Assembly: GCF_004295345.1 (NCBI RefSeq)
Contig: NZ_CP036200.1
Coordinates: 744,001-808,000, forward strand
Reading direction: 5' to 3'
DNA from: Shewanella maritima
GTDB lineage: Bacteria > Pseudomonadota > Gammaproteobacteria > Enterobacterales > Shewanellaceae
Length of the DNA stretch: 64,000 nucleotides
Shown piece by piece: positions 56,371 to 64,000 of this stretch. The notes beneath the pieces are model-generated. The model saw only the letters and a list, made by a program, of their open reading frames with translations, did no database searches and had not been told where the DNA came from. Within the stretch, counting starts at the first letter, position 1. Each line of letters opens with the position of its first letter. Both the position numbers and the translations under genes were made by a program.

Positions 56371-58590
56371 TTACCTCACAGTCCCCAGTAGATATACTTT
56401 TTCAGGTAACAAGCACAATGAATCTGAGCATGCTTGAAGCTGTATAGAGACAATGGAAGGTTGCTGCACTGCGGTATAGTCCGAAACAATCACCTCAAAT
56501 TTATTTTCAAATAAATTTAATGGCACTTCGTCAAACGCTAAGTGCTTCTTTAGTGACTCAGGAAAAACAATACTTAACGGAATATTCTGTTGTTGAGGTG
56601 TATCGACTTCAACAACCGTAGCTAAGTAGCGCTTGTTACTAACTAGGTTAGCGTTGATATGCCAGCCAGGGTTCATTGCAAACTTAGCTACAAGGTCAGG
56701 ACCTTGCATGGACAAACTAATACGGCCATTACCGTTAGCAAATCTAGCGTAGTTAGTATGTACTCTTTTAAGCTCATTGGCTTTAAACCTAGCGTAGCTG
56801 TACTCTGAAACAAGCGTTTCTACCTCTGTCGTATCAGCAATATCAAGCTGTTTGCTAAGCTGCTTCATCGACACAGATTTTGTTTGCTTATAACCAAAAA
56901 ACAAAGCTTCCAGCACCGCTGAGCGTGTTGACGGTATTTCTTCATCGCGGTTTAAGTTCGCAACAGATGAAATGCTATCTTCATCTTTATCAAGCATCGA
57001 GACTAACTTTTCAACTAGCCAGTTAGCTCGTGTTTGCATTTTTTGATGAGTATTCGCATCACTTATCGTTTGCTCTGACAAATGGATATAAAGCAACGCA
57101 AACCAGGCCACATCTTCTGGCTGTGCGACAATAGACATACGCTGAGAGAACTCACTACGGTAAAGCGTATCTTGACGTTTAAAGGTATGCCACAGCGAAT
57201 TAGCTAACTGCCTGGCGGCGTTCAAGTAAGCTTGTTGATTAGTTGCCACATAAGCCTCAACTAATCCAACACCGTACATGCTATTCCAATTCAGCAGAAC
57301 CTTCTCATCGACTAATGGCTTATCAAGATGGCGTCGATGCTCTTTTAACGTTTCTACTTCAGGACTTTTTCGCCAATCTTGTTCGCTAATTATTGGTCTT
57401 TTGTAGCCATAAGGCACTTGATAATATGCACCTTCAACACCCGAAGATAATGCAGAAACTGCCGAAGCCAAACCAGTATCTTGTTTTAACCATTGATTAA
57501 CCCAGTCATGAGTTTGCTCAATAGCAATCCGATACTTGTCATTTAGCGTAATTGAATAGAGCTTTGCGAGTACCTTTAGCATACTCGCCTGTGTATATAG
57601 CATCTTTTCGTAATGAGGCTTTTGCCAATTACCATCAACAGCATAGCGATGAAAGCCCCCTTCAACAGCATCATAAGTTGGACTTACAATTATGGCATTT
57701 AGGTGGTCCTGAACTAACTGTAAATACTCAGGGTCAAACGTTCTTAAATACTCTTCTAATAACCCTAGGGTCCAAGGCTCACGAAAAAAACGCGGACCTG
57801 GCCTTGATTGTTCATCTGACAACGCTTTGACGGCGGCTTGATGAATACTTGGCAGAGCCTTCCGCCAGTCAGACTTGCTTGCACGAGCTAATTTATCACT
57901 AGAAATAGTCAGGAGATTTGCGGCTAATTGTTGCTCTACCCTTTTTGCAACCTGTGATACCTGCGTTGGATTGCTTTGCCACCTTCGCCCCAACCCCTTG
58001 ATAGTTTTAATGAACTTAGCTTTATCGATGTAAGAATCAACCCAAACTAGCTGACCATCTGGCGTTAATATCGCGTTTATTGGCCAGCCGGCCTCACCCT
58101 TCAGTAGTTCAAGTGCCGACTTAAAGTGACTGTCGACTAAAGGCCACTGCTCTCTGTCTACTTTGACACTGATATAACTTTCGTTGAGTAACTCAGCGAC
58201 TTCGAGACTGTCAAAGCTCTCCTGCGCCATCACATGGCACCAATGGCAAGTTGAATAACCAATTGAGATAAAAATTAGCTTACTTTTATCTGCTACCCCG
58301 CTCTTTAACTGTTCATTCCACTCAACCCAATTGATAGGCTGCAAAGCGTGAGATAATAAGTAAGGCGAATCAGAATCAATTAAATCATTAATGAAGTTAG
58401 GCGTAGTTTGCAGATTTTGAATAACCTGATTGTCAAATAACCATTGTTTTTGACTTTCGAATGATTTGATTTTTGCAGCAGAGCTTACCGCCACCACTTC
58501 TGTAGGGGTGATGACAGCAAGTAGGGTAGTAAATACCAAGCTCAAAAAAGCACAAGTTCTAAAGCTTCTACACAAAGTTTTTGTCAACAC
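56371..58590 (-). CDS. Periplasmic DUF255 thioredoxin-like protein with a DsbD-alpha-like tail
   Basis: A 739-residue protein with an N-terminal signal peptide (core FLSLVFTTLLAVITP, ending near residue 34). The DUF255/YyaL/SPATA20-type thioredoxin fold has CHWC at 115-118 (STCHWCHVMAQESF). The helical (alpha/alpha)6-like part (about 250-560) includes GGFHRYAVDGNWQKPHYEKM. The last 120 residues resemble the N-terminal domain of DsbD: PGWHINANLV and a final cysteine pair, Cys721 and Cys726 (ACSDSLCLLPEKV). It is probably a periplasmic thiol-disulfide protein. The start is GTG at 58590, overlapping the stop of the CRTAC1 gene by one base, so translation is coupled. The function is unknown. Confidence 0.8.
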   Translation of the reverse strand: MLTKTLCRSFRTCAFLSLVFTTLLAVITPTEVVAVSSAAKIKSFESQKQWLFDNQVIQNLQTTPNFINDLIDSDSPYLLSHALQPINWVEWNEQLKSGVADKSKLIFISIGYSTCHWCHVMAQESFDSLEVAELLNESYISVKVDREQWPLVDSHFKSALELLKGEAGWPINAILTPDGQLVWVDSYIDKAKFIKTIKGLGRRWQSNPTQVSQVAKRVEQQLAANLLTISSDKLARASKSDWRKALPSIHQAAVKALSDEQSRPGPRFFREPWTLGLLEEYLRTFDPEYLQLVQDHLNAIIVSPTYDAVEGGFHRYAVDGNWQKPHYEKMLYTQASMLKVLAKLYSITLNDKYRIAIEQTHDWVNQWLKQDTGLASAVSALSSGVEGAYYQVPYGYKRPIISEQDWRKSPEVETLKEHRRHLDKPLVDEKVLLNWNSMYGVGLVEAYVATNQQAYLNAARQLANSLWHTFKRQDTLYRSEFSQRMSIVAQPEDVAWFALLYIHLSEQTISDANTHQKMQTRANWLVEKLVSMLDKDEDSISSVANLNRDEEIPSTRSAVLEALFFGYKQTKSVSMKQLSKQLDIADTTEVETLVSEYSYARFKANELKRVHTNYARFANGNGRISLSMQGPDLVAKFAMNPGWHINANLVSNKRYLATVVEVDTPQQQNIPLSIVFPESLKKHLAFDEVPLNLFENKFEVIVSDYTAVQQPSIVSIQLQACSDSLCLLPEKVYLLGTVR

Positions 58591-61500
58591 TACTGCGCCT
58601 TGTAAGAGATGGTATAACTGTTGTTCGCAGCAAGTTTTTCAAAGAATGTGCGCTCACCATTTGGCCAAATAACAGTAACGCGCGCGCTGTCAGCTTTGCC
58701 CAAGCCAATATGCTGTAACTTAGGGTGAACAGACATATATCCTTGACTACCAGAGACTTGACGCCAACTGTAACCACCACTAGCGGTACCAACAAGCACC
58801 TGTGCTCCAATCGCATCACGATTAATACCGTGCTCAGGAGAACCAACTAACTTAATTTTCAACCAATTGTTAGACAGCTTTTCGGCATTATTTTCAAACA
58901 ATTTGGCAGTATCATGATAGTTGTTTAACGCGACATCGAGATCACCATCATTATCAAAATCTAGGTATGTCGCTGAGCGCGAATTAGCAATAATGTCTAT
59001 ACCACTTTGCCTAGACACATTATTTAACTTACCGTTATTGTTCAAAAAGAACACATTGCTCGCTTTGGAAGCATCAGGGAAGTGAATATTACTCACAGAC
59101 TCACCGGTAACTGGGTCGGTGTAATATGGGTTTTTGGTTGAATATACATAGTAGTCATTCATGCCATTAAGCACGTATAGGTCATCATCGCCATCATTAT
59201 CAACATCGAGGAAGTCTGCATCCCATGCCCACCCTGTCGTTGAGTAGCCTCGCCCTACTAAGTCACTTTGCTGATAAGCTAACGCGCCATGTTTATTCTT
59301 ACCTGATATAAATAAATCATTCCCTTCGACCACACGCATATTTGCCAACTTATCGGGGTTGAATTCAGCTTGGGTATCTTCGGTTGGCAGAACGTATTTT
59401 TGATCTTTATTCATGGTAACAATGTTGGAAATATACACATCCGCAAGCCCATCACGATTCAAATCGGTGAGACTAATGTTCATGGTATACGAAGGCTTGT
59501 CCGTGCCTAGCTTAGCGGCATAATCAATAAACGTTTTACCGTTACGATTGATATAATAAGCATTAACCCCAAAGTCGTTGCCGACTATTAGGTCTTGCCA
59601 GCCATCCATGTTCAGATCGGTATGGGTGACAGATTGTCCCCAACCTGTGTCATTGGCGCCTAAAGCCTCGGCAGCTTGTTCGAACTTAAAGTCACCTTTG
59701 TTAATGAATAAAACGTTTTCTCCACCGTTATCATTACGTCTCTTTAAGGTAGGCAAATCACCTTTGAGGTAATTACCAAAGTATTGGATGTAAATATCTA
59801 ATAGGCCGTCATTATTAACATCAAATGTGGTCGCTGGACCTGCAACCAGCCCTTCCCCACCTAGATTCACTTGTTTTGAAATATCGGTAAATGTGCCATC
59901 ACTATTATTGCTAAAGATCCGATGTGACTCATCCACATAGGTGATGATAATGTCCTGATCGCCGTCATTATCAAAATCCGCGATCAATGGCTGGCGTGGC
60001 TCACCATAATTTTGAGTTTGACCAAATTTAGCGCTTTTTACATCTAACCCAGATTTTGCCGTGACATCGATAAATTTATTGCCATCATTCAGAAATAGCT
60101 TATTGCCCAGGCCACTGAGCACCAATATATCAATTAAACCATCACCGTTTATGTCTTCAGCTGCTATACCACTGCCTCCAAAAGCTGGAGGAATAGTGAT
60201 AACCCCTGTACTGTTGTCTTTCTCTAAATAACTGCGTAGCTGCCTGCTTAGCCAATCAGAAGAGCGATGCTCAGCCTTAAACTGACTCACTTCTGTAATA
60301 TCATTAAAGTACTTTATCTGCTCTAGTGATTGCGTAGGCTGCGCTGAAATAATCGCTGCCCCTTCAATAACTTCAGGCTTATAAGTACCATGGTGTGCAA
60401 CACTCGCATTAATTGACTCGTAACTTTGCACTAAGGACTGCGCTGTTAAATGCTCTTTACCAAGCGCTTTTACACTGTCACCAGCGCCTCTTAGCAGCAA
60501 CACCCCATAGTGAGCAATAGCTTCGCTAATTAGCTCAGCAGCAAAAGGGTCTGCTTCTAATTGAACCTGTTGGCGAATATCAACTAAGGCTTGCTGAAAA
60601 TATTGCCAGTGAAGACCTGAGTCGCGAAAGGCGTCCATGTCGTAAGACTCAATGACAACTTGTTTAGTGTTTGGGTACTTAGGGTAAAAAATGACGTCTT
60701 CATATTCATTGACATCATGAGGCAAAATAGATGAAATCGCTTGAGCTACGTGTTGTTCTTTAATTGTGACGCCCGCATCAACATTTGCCTGTGCAGATAA
60801 ATAAAGACTGGCAGAAAACGCAATCATCGCCTCAGTAAAGTATTGTTTAAACTCAGCCTGCGCATTTTTACTCTCAGGCATTGCAGCTTTTGCAAAATAA
60901 ACCTGAAGGTTGCGGTAAAACAGTGGCTGACTGACCTCATTATACTTGTTAAATGCGGCAATCTTTTGGGCAATAACACTATCTAACACTCCGGTTGCAG
61001 ATGTTCCTTTGCTTGCGACACGAGTTTCCACTTTGCTTGGTTGAGTAATGCTCGAAAATAACGCTTTATCAACCGCAGCGATATGCGTTTTTGCGACTTG
61101 ATGGGCATTATCGTCACGAGCTAAAGCGTCAGCTTTTTTCAATAAAGTGAGAGTTAACAAATCGACAAGGCGATTAATCTCATTGGCGGCCTCATCATCT
61201 AACTGTGGCAGTTCACTGTCAAAATCTAACAACACGTCTTGCTGCACTGCCAGCATTGCTCTCAACGTATATGCCACAGAGCCATAATGTTGCTGATCGC
61301 GCTCATCAATAACTGTGATGTTATCACCCACTTCCACATTCCAGCTTGCACCCACAACACTGACTGTACGCTCAATTGAAAACAAATCACTGACAGCTGA
61401 ATCGACGTGGCTTTTATTAAGTGTAGCAACACTCTGACCAGCAACCGTTGCGGCAGCTTGCCAGATAGATTTAACCAGCTGTTTTTGAACTTCAGTTTTT

Positions 61501-61727
61501 AAATACCTTGCTTGTTCTGAAAGAGGCGTACCGTAAATCAGCCCTTCTAAACGCGTAGCTGTCGCGTGACATTTAGGATCGCGCTCAGCCTCTAGATTGC
61601 CGATTATATCAACCAGCAAGCGGGGGTCTGGCTTTGGTGGTAATTCGACTTTTGCATTTAATACACCTGGTAATGTGCCTAACGCTAAAGCAATACTTAA
61701 AACTAAGGCTTTATTATTGTTCTTCAT
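58590..61727 (-). CDS. Exported CRTAC1/UnbV-type FG-GAP repeat protein
   Basis: A 1045-residue secreted protein with a type I signal peptide (MKNNNKALVLSIALALGTLP, cleavage near NA-KV). Residues 40-500 form a largely helical domain with one early Cys (DPKCHATATRLE) and no recognised family. Residues 510-930 hold several FG-GAP/VCBS repeats with calcium-loop motifs: DINGDGLIDILVL, DFDNDGDQDIIIT, DVNNDGLLDIYIQ, DVDNDGDDDLYVL. The C-terminus is an ASPIC/UnbV domain (GINRDAIGAQVLVGTASGGY, GLGKADSARVTVIWPNGERT). It is expected in the periplasm or outside as a calcium-bound beta-propeller. The DUF255 gene overlaps its stop, implying a joint task. Confidence 0.85.
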   Translation of the reverse strand: MKNNNKALVLSIALALGTLPGVLNAKVELPPKPDPRLLVDIIGNLEAERDPKCHATATRLEGLIYGTPLSEQARYLKTEVQKQLVKSIWQAAATVAGQSVATLNKSHVDSAVSDLFSIERTVSVVGASWNVEVGDNITVIDERDQQHYGSVAYTLRAMLAVQQDVLLDFDSELPQLDDEAANEINRLVDLLTLTLLKKADALARDDNAHQVAKTHIAAVDKALFSSITQPSKVETRVASKGTSATGVLDSVIAQKIAAFNKYNEVSQPLFYRNLQVYFAKAAMPESKNAQAEFKQYFTEAMIAFSASLYLSAQANVDAGVTIKEQHVAQAISSILPHDVNEYEDVIFYPKYPNTKQVVIESYDMDAFRDSGLHWQYFQQALVDIRQQVQLEADPFAAELISEAIAHYGVLLLRGAGDSVKALGKEHLTAQSLVQSYESINASVAHHGTYKPEVIEGAAIISAQPTQSLEQIKYFNDITEVSQFKAEHRSSDWLSRQLRSYLEKDNSTGVITIPPAFGGSGIAAEDINGDGLIDILVLSGLGNKLFLNDGNKFIDVTAKSGLDVKSAKFGQTQNYGEPRQPLIADFDNDGDQDIIITYVDESHRIFSNNSDGTFTDISKQVNLGGEGLVAGPATTFDVNNDGLLDIYIQYFGNYLKGDLPTLKRRNDNGGENVLFINKGDFKFEQAAEALGANDTGWGQSVTHTDLNMDGWQDLIVGNDFGVNAYYINRNGKTFIDYAAKLGTDKPSYTMNISLTDLNRDGLADVYISNIVTMNKDQKYVLPTEDTQAEFNPDKLANMRVVEGNDLFISGKNKHGALAYQQSDLVGRGYSTTGWAWDADFLDVDNDGDDDLYVLNGMNDYYVYSTKNPYYTDPVTGESVSNIHFPDASKASNVFFLNNNGKLNNVSRQSGIDIIANSRSATYLDFDNDGDLDVALNNYHDTAKLFENNAEKLSNNWLKIKLVGSPEHGINRDAIGAQVLVGTASGGYSWRQVSGSQGYMSVHPKLQHIGLGKADSARVTVIWPNGERTFFEKLAANNSYTISYKAQ

Positions 61728-61752
61728 ACCTAAACTACGCTATTCGCTCTTC

Positions 61753-61781
61753 AAAATAATACGCCGTAGTATATACGGCGC
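61753..61781 (-). terminator. Probable terminator between the two FG-GAP genes
   Basis: On the minus strand CGCCGTA-tatac-TACGGCG is a seven-pair stem followed by TATTATTTT. The imperfect T-run makes partial termination likely. Confidence 0.55.
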
Positions 61782-61810
61782 ATTAACTTCATAAAACATT
61801 CTTATAACAA

Positions 61811-64000
61811 TTAACAGTAATATCGTCTTCGCTGATACCAACACAGCATAAGCATTAGTAGAAGTACACCTGACAGTGAACTAGCATTATCATCTCTCAC
61901 AATCGAGGTTTTAACCGTGAAACTGTTATTAGATGCATTAACGTCAAACTCTTTACTCGATACTGCGGCCACCAATTGGTAATCAATAAAGTCATCCATT
62001 ACTACAACTAATGCAATATCAACCACTTCAGACGCCTGAATCACGCCATAAGAACATACTGCGCGCGAATTAGACTGTTTAACACATTGTGTAGGAAGCT
62101 GTTCAATACGCGCTCCGCGTGACAGTTGAATGTCAACTTGCACTTCACTTGCGCTAGATGCGCTGTAATTAGTTAACTGCCAACTCAAAGGTGTTGCTTC
62201 AGAAATACGTGAGTAACTAATACCAGACGATAAAAGCCCGAGGTCAACATCCTGTCGGCCTAATGACTCAGACGCGCTCCAATACCAAATTTTTAAGCCT
62301 TCTTGTTGATCAAATACCAGCAAGTCCTGATAGCCATCATTATTCAAATCCATAAGGTCAACACTGCTAACTGAACTGGCTTTAATCACCATGCCAGTCG
62401 GAGACACAATTCCAGAATCGAGCTCCCAAATACTGACTGATGTATCAGTTTGCAGCACGAGTTCATGCACGCCATCATTATCAAAGTCACTTGCGATAAC
62501 ATCTTTAGCAAGCGGCAGAGAAATGGCATTTGACTCTGAGTTATTAGACAGCACGTCATAGATGATGCTCCACCCTGAGTCGTCTACCACTACAGCATCA
62601 AGCATTTGGTTTGCATCGAGATCAATTAGCATTAAGTTTTCAACAGACGTTGATAGACTATCTACCGCTACAACAACTAACTCTTTGCCGTCATGCGAAA
62701 CTAGCTTACTGCCGCTACCTTGTGCACTAATAATAACTTGCTCAAGGTCTTGAGATTTGACAACGTGCATTAGCACGTCAACTTGCAACTGGGTATCAGG
62801 TTGTTGTTCAGTAGCAAGTGAACTCAACTGAGCTTGATCATTGATAGCAAATACGTCAACAAATGTGTAAGTAACATCATCAGCACTGAAGCCTTGATAG
62901 ATACCTAAACCAAGCGGAGAGTAACCCGCAAACAACACTTCTTTGTCACCATCAAGGTTTAGATCGGTAATTGCGACTAATCCAGCTTGAATGTCATCAA
63001 GAGCAATTGTGCTATCAACCATATAGTTATCATCTAACAGGTATGCCGAATTACCGTTACTACCACCTGCAGTGACGACATCAATTGAGCCATCACCATT
63101 GATGTCATCAAATGCAACGCTGATAAACGGCGTCGTAATAACAATATCTGCACTAGGAATTAACTCACCAGCAGTATTGTTGAGTAGCACTTGCATCGTA
63201 TTCAGCTCTGCGAGATAAACCACTAGGTCGTCATAGCCGTCATTATTCATATCGACCACTACACCTTGAGATACATTTGCTTCTAGTAGAATATCACCAA
63301 ACTCCGTGAGCAAAGATTCTGCAAGGAGCAATGAACTCTTAGCCTCCACTGATGCCTCATTTAAATTCTCACCACTTAAAGAGAGACTTGCATCAGAGAA
63401 GCCAGCTGTTACATCGATAACTTCAAATGCATAAGTATATGATTTTGAATCATCAATCATTAACTGCTCCAGACTACAACTCAGGATGTTTGCAGAAGAT
63501 TGCTCACAATTATCTGGCAATGAATCCAAGCTAAGCGCACTATCAAACTCGATGCTCCAAGTTAGGTTGTCAGCGTGCGCAAAACCCACATTAGCAATAG
63601 TGACAATATGATTCACACTATCACCTAATGTCGCAGGTGAACGTGCAAAAAAGCTTGTTACTGAAACATCAGTATTCACCGGGCGCTCAACTTCTAGCGT
63701 AAACTCCTGAACGACATAATCTTCGATTAAGCCATCAGTCAGTCCAACTTGAATACCAAAGGTTTGCTCGCCACTATCTAACGGTGGTGTACCCACCAAT
63801 TGGTTCGACCCATTGATTGATAGCCACTCAGGGCCACTCAATAACATTAATGAAAGCTGAGCATCGGCATCAATATCGTTAATCTCAATCTGATAAACGT
63901 AATTCACTAAAGCTTGCGCGGTTAGCACGGGCTCAGAGACAAACTCAGGAACATCATTAACATTAATAACTTCAATACTGAAACTTGCCATGTCAACTTG
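61811..64000 (-). CDS. Large exported FG-GAP/cadherin-like repeat protein (N-terminus outside window)
   Basis: The frame is open to the right edge, so at least 729 residues are the C-terminal part of a bigger protein; an internal ATG at 63991 is not the start. It begins inside a cadherin-like repeat (SFSIEVINVNDVPEF) and continues with a putative-Ig domain (GPEWLSINGSNQLVGTPPL), a CARDB-like domain, and FG-GAP-type units such as DMNNDGYDDLVVYL, DINGDGSIDVVTAG, DFDNDGVHELVLQ and DLNNDGYQDLLVF. The end is a hydrophobic segment followed by RRR (SSLSGVLLLMLMLCWYQRRR), resembling a GlyGly-CTERM/rhombosortase tail but lacking the Gly pair. It is probably a surface or secreted protein. CRTAC1 lies 83 bases downstream. 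Confidence 0.85.
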   Translation of the reverse strand, partial: QVDMASFSIEVINVNDVPEFVSEPVLTAQALVNYVYQIEINDIDADAQLSLMLLSGPEWLSINGSNQLVGTPPLDSGEQTFGIQVGLTDGLIEDYVVQEFTLEVERPVNTDVSVTSFFARSPATLGDSVNHIVTIANVGFAHADNLTWSIEFDSALSLDSLPDNCEQSSANILSCSLEQLMIDDSKSYTYAFEVIDVTAGFSDASLSLSGENLNEASVEAKSSLLLAESLLTEFGDILLEANVSQGVVVDMNNDGYDDLVVYLAELNTMQVLLNNTAGELIPSADIVITTPFISVAFDDINGDGSIDVVTAGGSNGNSAYLLDDNYMVDSTIALDDIQAGLVAITDLNLDGDKEVLFAGYSPLGLGIYQGFSADDVTYTFVDVFAINDQAQLSSLATEQQPDTQLQVDVLMHVVKSQDLEQVIISAQGSGSKLVSHDGKELVVVAVDSLSTSVENLMLIDLDANQMLDAVVVDDSGWSIIYDVLSNNSESNAISLPLAKDVIASDFDNDGVHELVLQTDTSVSIWELDSGIVSPTGMVIKASSVSSVDLMDLNNDGYQDLLVFDQQEGLKIWYWSASESLGRQDVDLGLLSSGISYSRISEATPLSWQLTNYSASSASEVQVDIQLSRGARIEQLPTQCVKQSNSRAVCSYGVIQASEVVDIALVVVMDDFIDYQLVAAVSSKEFDVNASNNSFTVKTSIVRDDNASSLSGVLLLMLMLCWYQRRRYYC

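Overview
The window reads as chromosomal DNA of a marine gammaproteobacterium, most likely Shewanella or a close Alteromonadales relative. This is inferred from protein similarity recalled from memory, not from a search. Pointers are a PomA/PomB sodium-type flagellar stator, a lactate permease beside a Dld-II type FAD/Fe-S D-lactate dehydrogenase, a PepT-So2-like peptide transporter, a GcvA regulator, an xseB-ispA-dxs operon, and dispersed palindromic repeats with ATACCAA/TTGGTAT ends. I saw no tRNA, rRNA, CRISPR array, prophage or intact insertion sequence.

Left part (1-16.1 kb) is core genome: a cut-off alpha/beta hydrolase, gcvA, a small secreted protein, thiI, pomAB behind a FliA-type promoter, xseB-ispA-dxs, grpE with a sigma-32 promoter divergent from nadK, then lldP and dld-II behind a near-perfect CRP site. 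The lldEFG L-lactate genes that follow dld-II in Shewanella oneidensis are absent here. From 16 to 36 kb there are a DUF2955/HlyD efflux pair, a CobW GTPase, an RhlE helicase, a cyclophilin lipoprotein, an iron alcohol dehydrogenase, ltaE, mscS, an OmpA-like protein, a POT peptide transporter, an mlaA/rssB-like pair with a hairpin over the second ribosome-binding site, and an orphan FliK-like/FhlB pair. Several intergenic spaces hold decayed coding stubs or palindromic repeats.

A remnant of an RNase-type metallo-beta-lactamase gene and a frameshifted wzi lead into an 17.6-kb run of 16 minus-strand genes (38.4-56.0 kb). It holds galU, a UDP-glucuronate epimerase-like gene, a DHH phosphoesterase, cysC, an SLC13 transporter, cysN, cysD, four glycosyltransferases, an SCP2/UbiT-like protein, two sulfotransferases, a coiled-coil protein and a GDP-mannose mannosyl hydrolase. 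Together they could import sulfate, make PAPS, move sulfate onto a surface glycan and dispose of the PAP by-product. I read this as a self-contained glycan sulfation locus; it is the most interesting system in the window.

The right end (56.4-64 kb) has three minus-strand genes for exported proteins: a large FG-GAP repeat protein cut by the window edge, a CRTAC1/UnbV-type FG-GAP protein, and, overlapping it by one base, a periplasmic DUF255 thioredoxin-like protein that ends in a DsbD-alpha-like domain.
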